This document shows, piece after piece, positions 1-8,540 of a stretch of DNA of 64,000 nucleotides. The stretch's first letter is position 1, and each line of letters opens with the position of its first letter. Position numbers and translations under genes: made by a program. The DNA is from Pseudomonas bohemica. Its GTDB lineage: Bacteria > Pseudomonadota > Gammaproteobacteria > Pseudomonadales > Pseudomonadaceae. The notes under the pieces were generated by a model. The model had not been told where the DNA came from. It saw only the letters and a list, made by a program, of their open reading frames with translations, and ran no database searches. The stretch lies in the NCBI RefSeq assembly GCF_002934685.1, contig NZ_NKHL01000098.1, forward strand, positions 21,490 to 85,489, written 5' to 3'.

Positions 1-1
1 C

Positions 2-622
2 ATGATCGGCGCCCGCACCAGTTTGTGGATCAGTCTGCTGACGGTGTTGCTGGCGATTACCGTCGGGACACTGTTTGGCTTGCTTGCTGGCTATCTACGT
101 GGTTGGGTCGACCGCTTGCTGATGATGGTCAACGATGCGTTGCTGGCATTTCCCGGGATGTTGCTGGCGCTGGGCTTGCTGGCGATCGTCGGCGCCAGCC
201 AGTACGGCATCGTGCTGGCACTGGGCATCGCCTATGTGCCTACCGTGGTGCGGGTAGTGCGCAGCACTGTCTTGTCGTTGCGCGAACGTGAGTTCATCGA
301 GGCATCGCGGGTGATTGGCAATTCCGAGATGTACACCATGTGGCGGCACATCGCGCCCAACTGCGTGGCGCCGCTGATCGTATTGGCCACCAGCATGTTC
401 GGCTGGGCGATTCTGTCCGAGAGCGCATTGAGTTTCCTCGGGCTTGGCGTACCGCCGCCCGCCGCGACGTGGGGCAACATGCTCGCCTCCAGCCGTCCGC
501 ATCTGGTCACGGCGCCGTGGCTGGGATTCTTTCCTGGCCTGATGATTGCCATCGCGCTGGTCGGCATCAATCTATTCGGCGACGCGCTGCGCGATCGTCT
601 CGACCCACGGATGAGCCGCTAA
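2..622 (+). CDS. ABC transporter permease, DppC/OppC type (5' truncated by window edge)
   Basis: Inner-membrane permease of a peptide/nickel/opine-type importer. The visible part has several hydrophobic helices and the EAA-type cytoplasmic loop that contacts the ATPase (residues near EASRVIGNSEMYTMWRHI, then the conserved proline-glycine-rich exit helix). Family members are about 280-300 residues and have an upstream segment ending in a conserved GTDxxGRD region. Here only 206 residues are seen and the first Met aligns to an internal position, so the true start lies before base 1. It overlaps the next gene by one base (TAATG), indicating a co-translated operon with the ATPase and binding protein downstream. 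The substrate cannot be told from sequence. Confidence 0.9.
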   Translation: MIGARTSLWISLLTVLLAITVGTLFGLLAGYLRGWVDRLLMMVNDALLAFPGMLLALGLLAIVGASQYGIVLALGIAYVPTVVRVVRSTVLSLREREFIEASRVIGNSEMYTMWRHIAPNCVAPLIVLATSMFGWAILSESALSFLGLGVPPPAATWGNMLASSRPHLVTAPWLGFFPGLMIAIALVGINLFGDALRDRLDPRMSR

Positions 623-2250
623 TGAATACCGTCAAGCCACTGCTTCGCGTCAGCAATCTGTGTATTCAGGTGGGCGATGAAGGCCCGCTCGCCGTCGATC
701 ACTTGAGCTTCGACATGGCCCCCGGTGAGATCGTCGCGCTGGTGGGTGAATCCGGCAGCGGCAAGACCATGGCAGCCCGCGCCGTTATCGGCCTGCTGCC
801 ACCGCCGATGCGTGTCTCGTCCGGTAGCCTGATGTTCGGCGACGATGATCTGTGTGCCCTCGATTACCACGGCCTGCGCCGGGTACGAGGGGCCCGGATC
901 GGCATGGTGTTCCAGGAGCCGATGGTGTCACTGAACCCCACCCTGACCATCGGCAGGCAAATGGCCGAGGGCATGCGCTTGCACACCGACCTGGACGACA
1001 AGACCATTCGTGCACGCTCGCTGGAGATGCTGCGGCGGATCGGCATCGACGACCCTGAGCGCTGTTTGAAAGCCTTCCCCCACGAGTTTTCCGGTGGCAT
1101 GCGCCAACGCATCATGCTCGCCTCGGTGATGCTGCTGCGACCGGCATTGTTGATCGCCGATGAACCGACCACGGCCCTGGACACGCTGGCACAGGCAGAC
1201 GTCATCGCGCTGATGCTGGAACTGACCAAGGAGGTGGGCACCGCCGTATTGTTCATCAGCCACGACCTTTCGCTGGTGGTTCGACACGCCCACAAGGTGG
1301 TGGTCATGCGTCAAGGCAAGGCAGTCGAAGCCGGGCCGACACAGCAGATCCTGCTCGGCCCCAAGGCAGACTACACCCGGCAGTTGCTCGACGCGCTGCC
1401 AACTCGTGGGCAGTTGACCGCGCCGCCATCGGCCTCGCCGCTGGTGGAGATGCGCAACGTCATCATCGACCACCCCGGCCGCCATGGTTTCCTGACCCGT
1501 GGCACCGCCAAGCGCGCCGTGGACGGGATCAATCTGCAGATCGGCGCAGGAGAAACTGTCGCGCTAGTGGGCGGCAGCGGTTCGGGCAAGACCACCCTGG
1601 GCCGGTCCGTTGTCGGCTTGATCAGGCCGGTGTCGGGTGAAATTCTCTTCGACGGCGTGGACATCCTCGAAGGCGTCAACCGCGAGCATCGCCTGCAATG
1701 CCAGATGATTTTCCAGGACCCGGTGTCGTCACTCGATCCTCGCGCCAGAATCGCCGACATCCTCGTTGAGCCATTGCGCCATGTATCGGGCCTCACAGCA
1801 GCAGATCGCGCCGAGCGGGTGAGGGTGACTCTTGAAGATGTCGGCCTGGGCGAGCAGTTCGCCAATCGCTTTGCCCACCAGTTGTCCGGTGGTCAGCGAC
1901 AGCGCGTGGCGATCGGTCGGGCGTTGATTCGCAAACCTCGTTTGGTGATCGCCGACGAGCCCATTTCCGCGCTCGACATGACGATCCAGAAACAGATTCT
2001 CGAATTATTCGAACGGCTGCAAAAGCAGTACGGCTTTGCCTGCCTGTTCATCTCCCATGACCTGGCCGCGGTGGAGCGCATTGCCCATCGGGTGGCGGTG
2101 ATGCAGCAAGGCCGGCTGGTGGAGGTCGGCACGACCGAGGATGTTTTCGACCGTCCGCAGCATGCATTCACCCGGCGGCTGCTCGCTGCCGCCAATCCGC
2201 TGCAGCGGCTGGCCGACGGCAGTTATCGACTGCGCGGCAATGGCATGTGA
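622..2250 (+). CDS. Fused double ATP-binding protein of a peptide-type ABC importer (DppD-DppF / GsiA-like)
   Basis: About 542 residues with two complete nucleotide-binding domains in one chain. The first has Walker A GESGSGKT, signature FSGGMRQR and Walker B LLIADEPTTALD. The second has GGSGSGKT, LSGGQRQR and LVIADEPISALD. Each is followed by the oligopeptide-transporter C-terminal extension. The start ATG overlaps the stop of the permease (TAATG at 620-624). The fusion replaces separate DppD and DppF subunits, as in GsiA and YejF. It energises uptake through the upstream permease pair using substrate delivered by the binding protein encoded next. The family assignment is clear and the substrate is unknown. 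Confidence 0.93.
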   Translation: MNTVKPLLRVSNLCIQVGDEGPLAVDHLSFDMAPGEIVALVGESGSGKTMAARAVIGLLPPPMRVSSGSLMFGDDDLCALDYHGLRRVRGARIGMVFQEPMVSLNPTLTIGRQMAEGMRLHTDLDDKTIRARSLEMLRRIGIDDPERCLKAFPHEFSGGMRQRIMLASVMLLRPALLIADEPTTALDTLAQADVIALMLELTKEVGTAVLFISHDLSLVVRHAHKVVVMRQGKAVEAGPTQQILLGPKADYTRQLLDALPTRGQLTAPPSASPLVEMRNVIIDHPGRHGFLTRGTAKRAVDGINLQIGAGETVALVGGSGSGKTTLGRSVVGLIRPVSGEILFDGVDILEGVNREHRLQCQMIFQDPVSSLDPRARIADILVEPLRHVSGLTAADRAERVRVTLEDVGLGEQFANRFAHQLSGGQRQRVAIGRALIRKPRLVIADEPISALDMTIQKQILELFERLQKQYGFACLFISHDLAAVERIAHRVAVMQQGRLVEVGTTEDVFDRPQHAFTRRLLAAANPLQRLADGSYRLRGNGM

Positions 2251-2312
2251 AGTGTTGGACTGCCGTTTCAATCGGAAGGCCCGAACGTTTTGTCTTGAAC
2301 AAGGAATCGCTG

Positions 2313-3866
2313 ATGAAAAGCTCTTTGAAAAACGCGCTGGCGCTCGGGCTCATCGCCTTGGTAGGCGCTGGTGCCGCGCAGGCGCAAACGCTACGCCTGG
2401 CATTGAACTCGGACATTCGTAGCCTCGACCCAGGCGTCAACCGCGACGACCGCACCGACGAGGTGCTGCTACACATGGTCGAGGGGCTGATGGCCTATGG
2501 CGAAAAGGGCGAGGTCAAGCCATTGCTGGCGCAAAAGGTCGATGTCTCCGCTGATGGCCTGACCTACACCTTCACCTTGCGTCAAGGCGTTACCTTCCAC
2601 AACGGCGAGCCGTTGACTTCGGCCGATGTGCTGTGGAGCTGGAACCGTGACATGGACCCGAAAACCCAGTGGCGTTGTCTGCCGGAGTTCGATGGCAGCG
2701 GCCTGAGCAAAGTGACCTCGGTCACCGCGCCTGATCCGCAAACCGTGGTGATGCAACTGGACAAACCCAGCGGGATGTTTCTCGCCACGCTGGCGCGTAC
2801 CGACTGCGGCGGCACGGCGGTGCTGCAAAAGGCCTCGGTCAATGCGCAGGGGGAGTTCGTCCAACCCATCGGCACCGGCCCCTACCAGATGGGCGAGTGG
2901 AAACGCGGGCAATACATCAGCCTGAACCGGTTCGACAAGTACCAGTCGCTGCCCGGCGCGCGTGACGGTTATGTGGGTGGCAAGCAGGCGCTGGTCGACG
3001 AAGTGCGTTTCGTGATCATTCCCGATCAGGCGACCGTCAAGGCAGCGTTGTTCTCTGGCGATCTGGACATGGCCGAGGTCACTGAAACCGATCTGCCGGA
3101 GGTCAAGGCTCACGCCAACCTGAAAGTCTCCACGGCGCCGAGCGCGACCATGAACGTGCTGATGTTCCAGACTCGCGACCCCTTGCTCAAAGACCCGCGC
3201 ATTCGTCAGGCGATCGCCGCAGCCATTGATATCGATCAGTTAGTGGCGACCACCAGCAACGGCTTCGGCGTTGCCAACAACTCGATCATCAGCGTGGCCT
3301 CCAATTACTACAGCGCCGCGGAAAAAGCCGGTTTCAAATACGACCCGGCCAAGGCCACCGAGCTGTTGAGGCAGGCAGGTTACAACGGCCAGCCTCTGAC
3401 CATCGTCGCCAATCGCCGTTCGATGGTGCCCAGTTACGACCTGGCCATCATCGCCCAAGCGATGCTGCAGGCAGTGGGCATGAATGTGAATGTCGAAGTG
3501 ATGGAATGGGGCACTCAGCTTGAGCGTTATCAGAGCGGTCGCTATCAGGCCATGTCGTTTACCTATTCAGCGCGCTTCGATCCGGCCCTCAGTTTCGAAC
3601 AGGTGACCGGCAATAAAGACAAAGAACCGCGCAAGGCCTGGGATGACCCACAAGCCACGGAATTGCTGGGGCAGGCATTGAGAGAGGGCGATGTGGCCAA
3701 GCGGCAGGCGATCTTCGACCAGTTGCACAAACGCTTCATCGATCAAGTACCGATGATCGTCATGTACAACGGCCTGGACATCATGGCGTTGAATCAGAAA
3801 GTCGAAGGTTACAACTCATGGATCGGTCAGAAGCCGCGCCTGTGGGGCGTCAGCATCAAGCCCTGA
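2313..3866 (+). CDS. Periplasmic solute-binding protein, SBP_bac_5 family (peptide/opine type)
   Basis: About 517 residues. The start chosen at 2313 has an AAGGAA ribosome site just upstream and begins a clean Sec signal peptide (MKSSLKN, hydrophobic core, cleavage after AQA). The mature protein shows the family hallmarks: an N-terminal LRLALNSDIRSLDPG-like strand, a segment resembling VTFHNGEPLTSADVLWSW, and GTGPYQMGEW in the middle. It captures the substrate in the periplasm for the preceding permease/ATPase. It lies 62 bases after the ATPase in the same direction, so all belong to one operon. Dipeptides, oligopeptides, glutathione or opines are all possible ligands. The neighbouring hydrolase may act on the imported compound. 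Confidence 0.92.
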   Translation: MKSSLKNALALGLIALVGAGAAQAQTLRLALNSDIRSLDPGVNRDDRTDEVLLHMVEGLMAYGEKGEVKPLLAQKVDVSADGLTYTFTLRQGVTFHNGEPLTSADVLWSWNRDMDPKTQWRCLPEFDGSGLSKVTSVTAPDPQTVVMQLDKPSGMFLATLARTDCGGTAVLQKASVNAQGEFVQPIGTGPYQMGEWKRGQYISLNRFDKYQSLPGARDGYVGGKQALVDEVRFVIIPDQATVKAALFSGDLDMAEVTETDLPEVKAHANLKVSTAPSATMNVLMFQTRDPLLKDPRIRQAIAAAIDIDQLVATTSNGFGVANNSIISVASNYYSAAEKAGFKYDPAKATELLRQAGYNGQPLTIVANRRSMVPSYDLAIIAQAMLQAVGMNVNVEVMEWGTQLERYQSGRYQAMSFTYSARFDPALSFEQVTGNKDKEPRKAWDDPQATELLGQALREGDVAKRQAIFDQLHKRFIDQVPMIVMYNGLDIMALNQKVEGYNSWIGQKPRLWGVSIKP

Positions 3867-3876
3867 GTGCGTCGTT

Positions 3877-4497
3877 TCAGTCGACCAGCGGCACCTGGCG
3901 GATGTGCGCGGCGATCAGCAGTTTGAGGCGCTCCATGTCTTGGTCGCGTAGGGCATCGAGCATCTGGAAATGCTCGCGGCTCGACTGCTGGGCGCGCAAA
4001 TGCGTGCGCCAGGTCCCGCCAGGCGAAGTGGGGGGACGGCTGCGCATTTCTTCGATGAACTCGATCAGCAGGCGGTTGGTGCATAGGTTATAGAGGGCGC
4101 GATGAAAATCCAGGTTGGCGTTGTAACACTCCAGCAGCGTGCCTTCTTGAAGCAGCGTGTGAAAGCGTTGTGCGGCGCTGTCAATGAGCAGCAGTTGCTC
4201 TTCGCTGACCACCATCTGGTTGACCGCTGCGCATTCGAGGGCGACACGGATTTCCCGCGCGTCCGACACCTGCGCCAGGTCCGGGGTATGAACGTAATAC
4301 CCCCGGTTTGGAATGTGTTCGACCATTCGTTTGAGTACCAGCTGATCCAGCGCACGACGCACCTCGAGTCGCGTACACCCGTAGCGGGCCTCCAGGTCGA
4401 TCTGCTTGAGCCAGCTGCCGGCCGGAAGAAGGCCGGCGTTGATGTCCTTGGACATCAAGAGCACCAACTGGCTGCGATCAGTAACGTTTTTCTTCAA
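3877..4497 (-). CDS. GntR-family transcriptional regulator (FadR/FCD subgroup)
   Basis: Winged-helix GntR domain at the N-terminus (region around LKQIDLEARYGCTRLEVRRALDQL and a wing ending NRGYYV), followed by an all-helical FCD effector domain containing the NLDFHRALY segment typical of the metal/ligand site. The open frame extends upstream to 4602 but has no good start there. I chose a TTG at 4497, which leaves the DNA-binding domain intact; the only in-frame ATG would cut into it. The gene converges on the binding-protein gene, with stops 10 bases apart, and diverges from the hydrolase. It therefore probably represses the hydrolase and/or importer in response to the imported molecule. Confidence 0.8.
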   Translation of the reverse strand: MKKNVTDRSQLVLLMSKDINAGLLPAGSWLKQIDLEARYGCTRLEVRRALDQLVLKRMVEHIPNRGYYVHTPDLAQVSDAREIRVALECAAVNQMVVSEEQLLLIDSAAQRFHTLLQEGTLLECYNANLDFHRALYNLCTNRLLIEFIEEMRSRPPTSPGGTWRTHLRAQQSSREHFQMLDALRDQDMERLKLLIAAHIRQVPLVD

Positions 4498-4614
4498 GAG
4501 AAATCCACAAAGCCCGAACAGGGCGTAATGACAGACAGCGAGAAACGTCGGCGAACCCCGCTTCTCGCTTACAACGGTTGCCAATAATGGCACAAATATC
4601 AACGAGGTTTAACG

Positions 4615-5454
4615 ATGTTGGCCAACCCTGAAGACTCTCCGCAAGCACGTCATCGCAAGATGTACTACCGCGGCAGCACCACCATTTTTTCCTGCCGCAA
4701 GGACCCGCGTTTTGCGTACTGCCTGTACGTGCCGCAAAGTTTTGACGAGTCGCCGGACGATCACCAGTTGTTGGTCGCGGTGCACGGCACCGGGCGGACG
4801 ATGGTCGAATACCGCGATGCGTTTGCCGAGTTCGGACGCTTTAACCGTTACATCATCCTTGCCCCGTTGTTTCCGGTCGGCCCGTTGGGTGACGGCAACC
4901 CGCACGGTTTCAAATATCTGAAAGAGGGTGATATTCGGTATGACGAGGTTCTGCTGGCGATGGTCGATGAAGTCGCCCAGACGCTTGGCACCGCGTTCGA
5001 CAGGTTCTCGCTGTTTGGCTATTCAGGCGGCGGCCACTTTGCCAACCGCTTCTATTATCTGCACCCCGAGCGTTTGCGCTCTGTGTCCATTGGCGCACCG
5101 GGCTCCGTGACATTGATCGACGAGAGCCGTGAGTGGTGGGTCGGCACTGGCGGGATTGAAGCCATCTTCGGCAAACGTCTGGACCTGGAGGCGTTGCGCC
5201 AGGTGGACGTGCAATTGCTGGTGGGGGCAGCGGATCTGGAAACGTGGGAAATCCACTATTCGCCGGATTCGGTGCAGTACAAAGAAGGTATCAACGACTC
5301 AGGCCGCACGCGTGTTGAACGCAATACGACACTTGCGCTCAATCTGCAACGCCACGACATTCGCGTGCAGCAGGACATAGTGCCCAACACCGCTCACGCC
5401 GGTATGTCGGTGGTGCCCTACGTCCAGGACTTCCTGTTGCAATTGCCTCGCTGA
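4615..5454 (+). CDS. Alpha/beta-hydrolase-fold protein
   Basis: 279 residues, cytoplasmic (no signal peptide). It carries the nucleophile elbow G-Y-S-G-G (around residue 140) after an LLVAVHGTG oxyanion strand near residue 55. A late His in NTAHAGM near the C-terminus is the likely catalytic histidine. The start has a GAGG ribosome site eight bases upstream. It is divergent from the GntR regulator and lies beside a peptide-type importer. An esterase or amidase acting on the transported compound is a reasonable inference. The exact substrate is unknown and I do not recognise a characterised orthologue. Confidence 0.82.
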   Translation: MLANPEDSPQARHRKMYYRGSTTIFSCRKDPRFAYCLYVPQSFDESPDDHQLLVAVHGTGRTMVEYRDAFAEFGRFNRYIILAPLFPVGPLGDGNPHGFKYLKEGDIRYDEVLLAMVDEVAQTLGTAFDRFSLFGYSGGGHFANRFYYLHPERLRSVSIGAPGSVTLIDESREWWVGTGGIEAIFGKRLDLEALRQVDVQLLVGAADLETWEIHYSPDSVQYKEGINDSGRTRVERNTTLALNLQRHDIRVQQDIVPNTAHAGMSVVPYVQDFLLQLPR

Positions 5455-5517
5455 AGCTGCTGCTGGAGCGCTCGCGGTGCGGTCGGCCGCGATGCTGCAG
5501 CAGCACTGATTGCAGGG
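5455..5517. terminator. Possible bidirectional terminator between convergent genes
   Basis: The 63 bases between the convergent hydrolase and LysR genes contain GCTGCTG near 5457 and CAGCAGC near 5498 as inverted arms, around a GC-rich centre. There is no clear T-tract, so this is only a plausible structured terminator. Confidence 0.3.
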
Positions 5518-6444
5518 TCAGCCCCCTTGCTTCGGCGCTACGAACGGCGCATCCAGTGGCGCAGTGTCGAAGGTCTGGACCAACTCGATGAGAATCTGCG
5601 TCGCAGGTCCCAGCGGTTTGTCCTTGCTCGCGTAAAGATAGAACGTCGGATTGCGGCTGCCACCCTTGTCCAGCGGTAATATCTTGAGCACCCCCTCTTT
5701 CATCTCGCGCTCGATCATGTGCCGTGGCAACCAGGCGAAGCCCAGGCCGCTGCTGACGAATTTGGCTGCGGTCGCCAAACTGCCCACGGTCCAGCGCTGT
5801 TCCGCGCCCAGCCAGCCGACATCACGGGGCTGGTTGCGACCGGAGTCGCGGATCACCACCTGCAGCTGGCTTTCCAGATCCTGGAAGGTCAACTCGCGGT
5901 GCATCTGATGCAGCGCGTGTTCGGGATGGGCAACGGCGACGAACTCCACGTTGCTCATCTCGGTGCCCAGATAGCCCGGAATGTTGAAGCCGCTGATGGC
6001 CAGGTCTGCCACGCCCTCCAGCAGGACCTCCTCGACGCCGGACAACACTTCTTCGCGCAAGCGCACACGACAGCCGCGGCTCTGCGGCATGAACGCCGTG
6101 AGCGCGCGGACCAGCCGGGCATTCGGATACGCGGCATCGACCACCAGACGCACCTCGGCCTCCCAGCCTTGTTCCATGTGATGGGCAAGGTCCTCCAGCT
6201 GGCTGGCATTCTTCACCAATTGCCGCGAACGGCGTAACAGTACCTCGCCCGCTTCGGTCAGCACGGCTTTGCGGCCATCGATGCGCAGCAGCGGCACGCC
6301 AAGCTGGTCCTGCATCCGGGCCACGGTATAGCTCACCGAAGACTGCGAGCGGTGCAGCGCTTCGGCGGCCTGGGCAAAACCACCATGATCGACCACGGCC
6401 TGCAGAGTGCGCCATTGATCAAGGGTCACGCGGGGCGCTTTCAT
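5518..6444 (-). CDS. LysR-family transcriptional regulator
   Basis: 308 residues. N-terminal helix-turn-helix (region ALHRSQSSVSYTVARMQDQL, residues 24-43) with the usual dimerisation helix, then a periplasmic-binding-protein-like effector domain. The AGGAG ribosome site six bases before the ATG supports the start. It is divergent from the small secreted-protein gene at 6495 with only 50 bases between, so it may control that gene. Close LysR relatives in Pseudomonas are common and the regulon cannot be inferred. Confidence 0.93.
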   Translation of the reverse strand: MKAPRVTLDQWRTLQAVVDHGGFAQAAEALHRSQSSVSYTVARMQDQLGVPLLRIDGRKAVLTEAGEVLLRRSRQLVKNASQLEDLAHHMEQGWEAEVRLVVDAAYPNARLVRALTAFMPQSRGCRVRLREEVLSGVEEVLLEGVADLAISGFNIPGYLGTEMSNVEFVAVAHPEHALHQMHRELTFQDLESQLQVVIRDSGRNQPRDVGWLGAEQRWTVGSLATAAKFVSSGLGFAWLPRHMIEREMKEGVLKILPLDKGGSRNPTFYLYASKDKPLGPATQILIELVQTFDTAPLDAPFVAPKQGG

Positions 6445-6494
6445 CTGTCGCTCCTATTGTCCTAAGCTGGCACCCCCTGAGTGGAGACTGCCGC

Positions 6495-6809
6495 ATGAAA
6501 AGATTCTGTTGTGTGCTGCTGACGATGTTGCCCCTGAGCGCCTTTGCCTACCCCATCGATGTGGAAAAACACATCAACGGCGTGCAAATCGACTACAACA
6601 GCCACGACACCGCTTACGACATCGGCAATATCACCGTGAACAACTACGGCGACGTGCCAGCCAAGTGCACCGCAGTGTTCAGCAACGGCCCTGAAGCGCC
6701 GCGCACACGCCGGGTGCAGATTGCGCCGAAAACCAGCAGCAACATAGCCGTCAAATTCAGCCGGGAAATCGTCAAATTGCGGATCAAGCTGAGCTGCGAT
6801 CCGCAATGA
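6495..6809 (+). CDS. Small secreted protein, conserved in Pseudomonas, function unknown
   Basis: 104 residues with a Sec signal peptide ending at SAFA. The mature part is about 85 residues and has two cysteines (in AKCTAVF and KLSCDP) likely to form a disulfide. The fold looks like a compact beta-rich periplasmic domain (alternating strands such as NITVNNYGDVP and KTSSNIAVKFS). It is divergent from the LysR regulator. I recognise no functional motif; any enzyme name attached to homologues would not be supported by this sequence. Confidence 0.8.
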   Translation: MKRFCCVLLTMLPLSAFAYPIDVEKHINGVQIDYNSHDTAYDIGNITVNNYGDVPAKCTAVFSNGPEAPRTRRVQIAPKTSSNIAVKFSREIVKLRIKLSCDPQ

Positions 6810-7323
6810 TCCGTAGCCTTCCGGCGCGAGAGCCTAGTGCGCTTCCTTCGAAGAAACAATTTATTAGATGTTTAGTAGCAGTTTTATGCGCTTTTTCATC
6901 GAGACAGCCACCTGCAGCCTCCAGCCCCCGAATTCAGCCGCACAGGCTCGCTGGCTGCATGGGGGGGCTTAATCACCAGTTAATGCCTGCAAGCGATCAT
7001 CCTCTCGTTCATCGAAACTCCTTTGGCACTTGAAATGCTCCTGAGTGCGTCGCCCGATAGACCCGCCTGATAGCGCCGGGTCATCGGGTTTTTTATTGCC
7101 CCGGGGTCGGCTGAGCCAAGCGGATGTGAAAGCGTGAAAACCACCGCCGATTCCCCGAAATAGTTGAACCGGACGCTTGCGCCTCCGACATCATTGCAAT
7201 TGATGTTTGATATCTCCACGCGTGGTTTTTCATGAACGAGCCAACCGAATAGATTGGCCCAACGAAACGACTTACCCACCCACTCAAACTCAACTTGCCA
7301 AACACTTACAGGAGATTCAGACC
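6810..7323. other. 514-base intergenic region, possible small RNA
   Basis: There is no convincing protein gene between the small secreted protein and the next gene. The stretch is AT-rich around 6855-6900 and contains a strong rightward intrinsic terminator at 7053-7094, about 240 bases past the nearest upstream stop codon. A small RNA transcribed rightward from about 6850 to 7094 would explain this, but I see no confident promoter. Confidence 0.3.
7053..7094 (+). terminator. Strong rho-independent terminator
   Basis: Two nested inverted arms, CCCGAT (7053) with ATCGGG and GACCCG (7060) with CGGGTC, form a long stem with an 11-base loop. They are followed directly by six T residues. The orientation is rightward. 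Confidence 0.8.
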
Positions 7324-7557
7324 ATGAAAAAATCCATCGCATTCGGCTTTGCACTTTCCATGCTGGCAGCAGGTTTTGCTGTTGCCAGCCCTGAAAAAGT
7401 TCATCAGCGCGCGCTCCTAGATGCCGCCAGCGCAATCGTCCGGGATAGCAAAGTGGCCAGCAAAGAAGCAGTGAAGCCCTTTGACGGAAAGGCCTCCGGC
7501 GCGGTAATCGTCGCCGACAACCGCAAAGAGTTCGGTTCGAGCTATCAGCGTTACTGA
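7324..7557 (+). CDS. Small secreted protein, function unknown
   Basis: 77 residues. The AGGAG site at 7310-7314 and the signal peptide MKKSIAFGF... cleaved after AVA (or AVAS) fix the start. The mature peptide is about 55 residues, basic-acidic and without cysteines, ending SSYQRY. It resembles the numerous small exported orphan proteins of Pseudomonas. No domain is recognised. It sits between a terminator and the retropepsin-like gene at the left side of the accessory block. Confidence 0.7.
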   Translation: MKKSIAFGFALSMLAAGFAVASPEKVHQRALLDAASAIVRDSKVASKEAVKPFDGKASGAVIVADNRKEFGSSYQRY

Positions 7558-7936
7558 ATAAAGGGCGAAGTTCAGCCTGATTTGAAAGGGTACGTTTGAT
7601 TCGCAGACCGCGGGCCTGCTGCATGCCGGACCAGCTCTTGACGATTCGGACATCAAACGCCACCACAAACCACTGTTGCCAGCAAGGTTTGAACAGCGTT
7701 ACGCAGCAAGCTTGCAGTGTGACTGGAAAAATCGGGGCGATTCAGCGTAGCCCTCGAAGGGGCGCAAAAGTTCCTCCAGAAACGGGCTCTGATTTGCAAG
7801 TCTGTATAAGGTTTTTATGATCCCGAAACCGCAAGAAATTGGTGGAGGTGAGGTAGCTTTTTAATTTGAAATTTCTCGGAAACCGTGGCCTTATGGCATA
7901 GGTGAGTTTACCTGTACACGCTCCGGGACATAGCTT
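7558..7936. other. 379-base intergenic region
   Basis: Lower-GC region with no protein-like reading frame and no clear terminator. It presumably contains the promoter of the gene at 7937. I see no recognisable operator. Confidence 0.4.
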
Positions 7937-8467
7937 ATGAAACGATTCGGCAAAGTAATAGTTGGTGTTGCTTTTTCGCTGTTATTGCCCCCTCTCTGTT
8001 ATTCCGCATCGCTCAATCAAATACTCGGATGGGAAGAAGAGGGCTCGCTTTTACCCGATCATACTTCGGTAAAAGTGGCACTTGATACGGGCTCCGAAAA
8101 TTCCAGTCTGGCGGCGGCGAATATAGTGCCTTTCGACAAGGGGGAGGAAAAGTGGGTGCGGTTCGCTTTGCAAATACCCAAGGGTCTTACTGGCTCTTTG
8201 GTCGACGTTCCTTTTGAACAAAAGATTGTGCGCACCGAAAAAGCCAAGGGAGCGATTGGCAGTAGTCACCGCCAAGTGGTCAAGATGAGCTTGTGTCTGG
8301 GTAACCAGATCTACCAGGAGGAGTTCAGCCTCAAACCCCCAGGCAAAAAAGGTTACAACGTAACCTTGGGCAGAAGCTCATTGCAGCACATCGCCGCCGT
8401 GGATGCTTCGCGTACCAATACGGTCAAGCCGGACTGCAGCAGTCCAGCCGCGAAGCCGGCGAGCTGA
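7937..8467 (+). CDS. Retropepsin-like (RloA/RimB-type, 'ATP-dependent zinc protease' family) secreted protein
   Basis: 176 residues with a signal peptide ending near CYSA. The mature protein matches the short Asp-protease-like family PF05618. It has an initial GWEEEGSLL strand, V-K-V-A-L-D-T-G-S (the retropepsin Asp-Thr-Gly, about residues 46-54), NIVPFDKGEEKWVRF, and a final YNVTLGRSSL segment corresponding to the family's LLGRxAL. The catalytic Asp-Thr-Gly triplet is intact. Relatives in Pseudomonas (RloA group) work with membrane partners in osmoadaptation; no such partner is adjacent here. Codon choice is visibly AT-richer than in the flanking core genes. Confidence 0.75.
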   Translation: MKRFGKVIVGVAFSLLLPPLCYSASLNQILGWEEEGSLLPDHTSVKVALDTGSENSSLAAANIVPFDKGEEKWVRFALQIPKGLTGSLVDVPFEQKIVRTEKAKGAIGSSHRQVVKMSLCLGNQIYQEEFSLKPPGKKGYNVTLGRSSLQHIAAVDASRTNTVKPDCSSPAAKPAS

Positions 8468-8540
8468 CGTTTCGTTGTCTTCTCCCTTTGCTTGTACCGG
8501 CAGAGGGTTGCGAATACTCGGCGAGCCGCGTTCCTCATGG

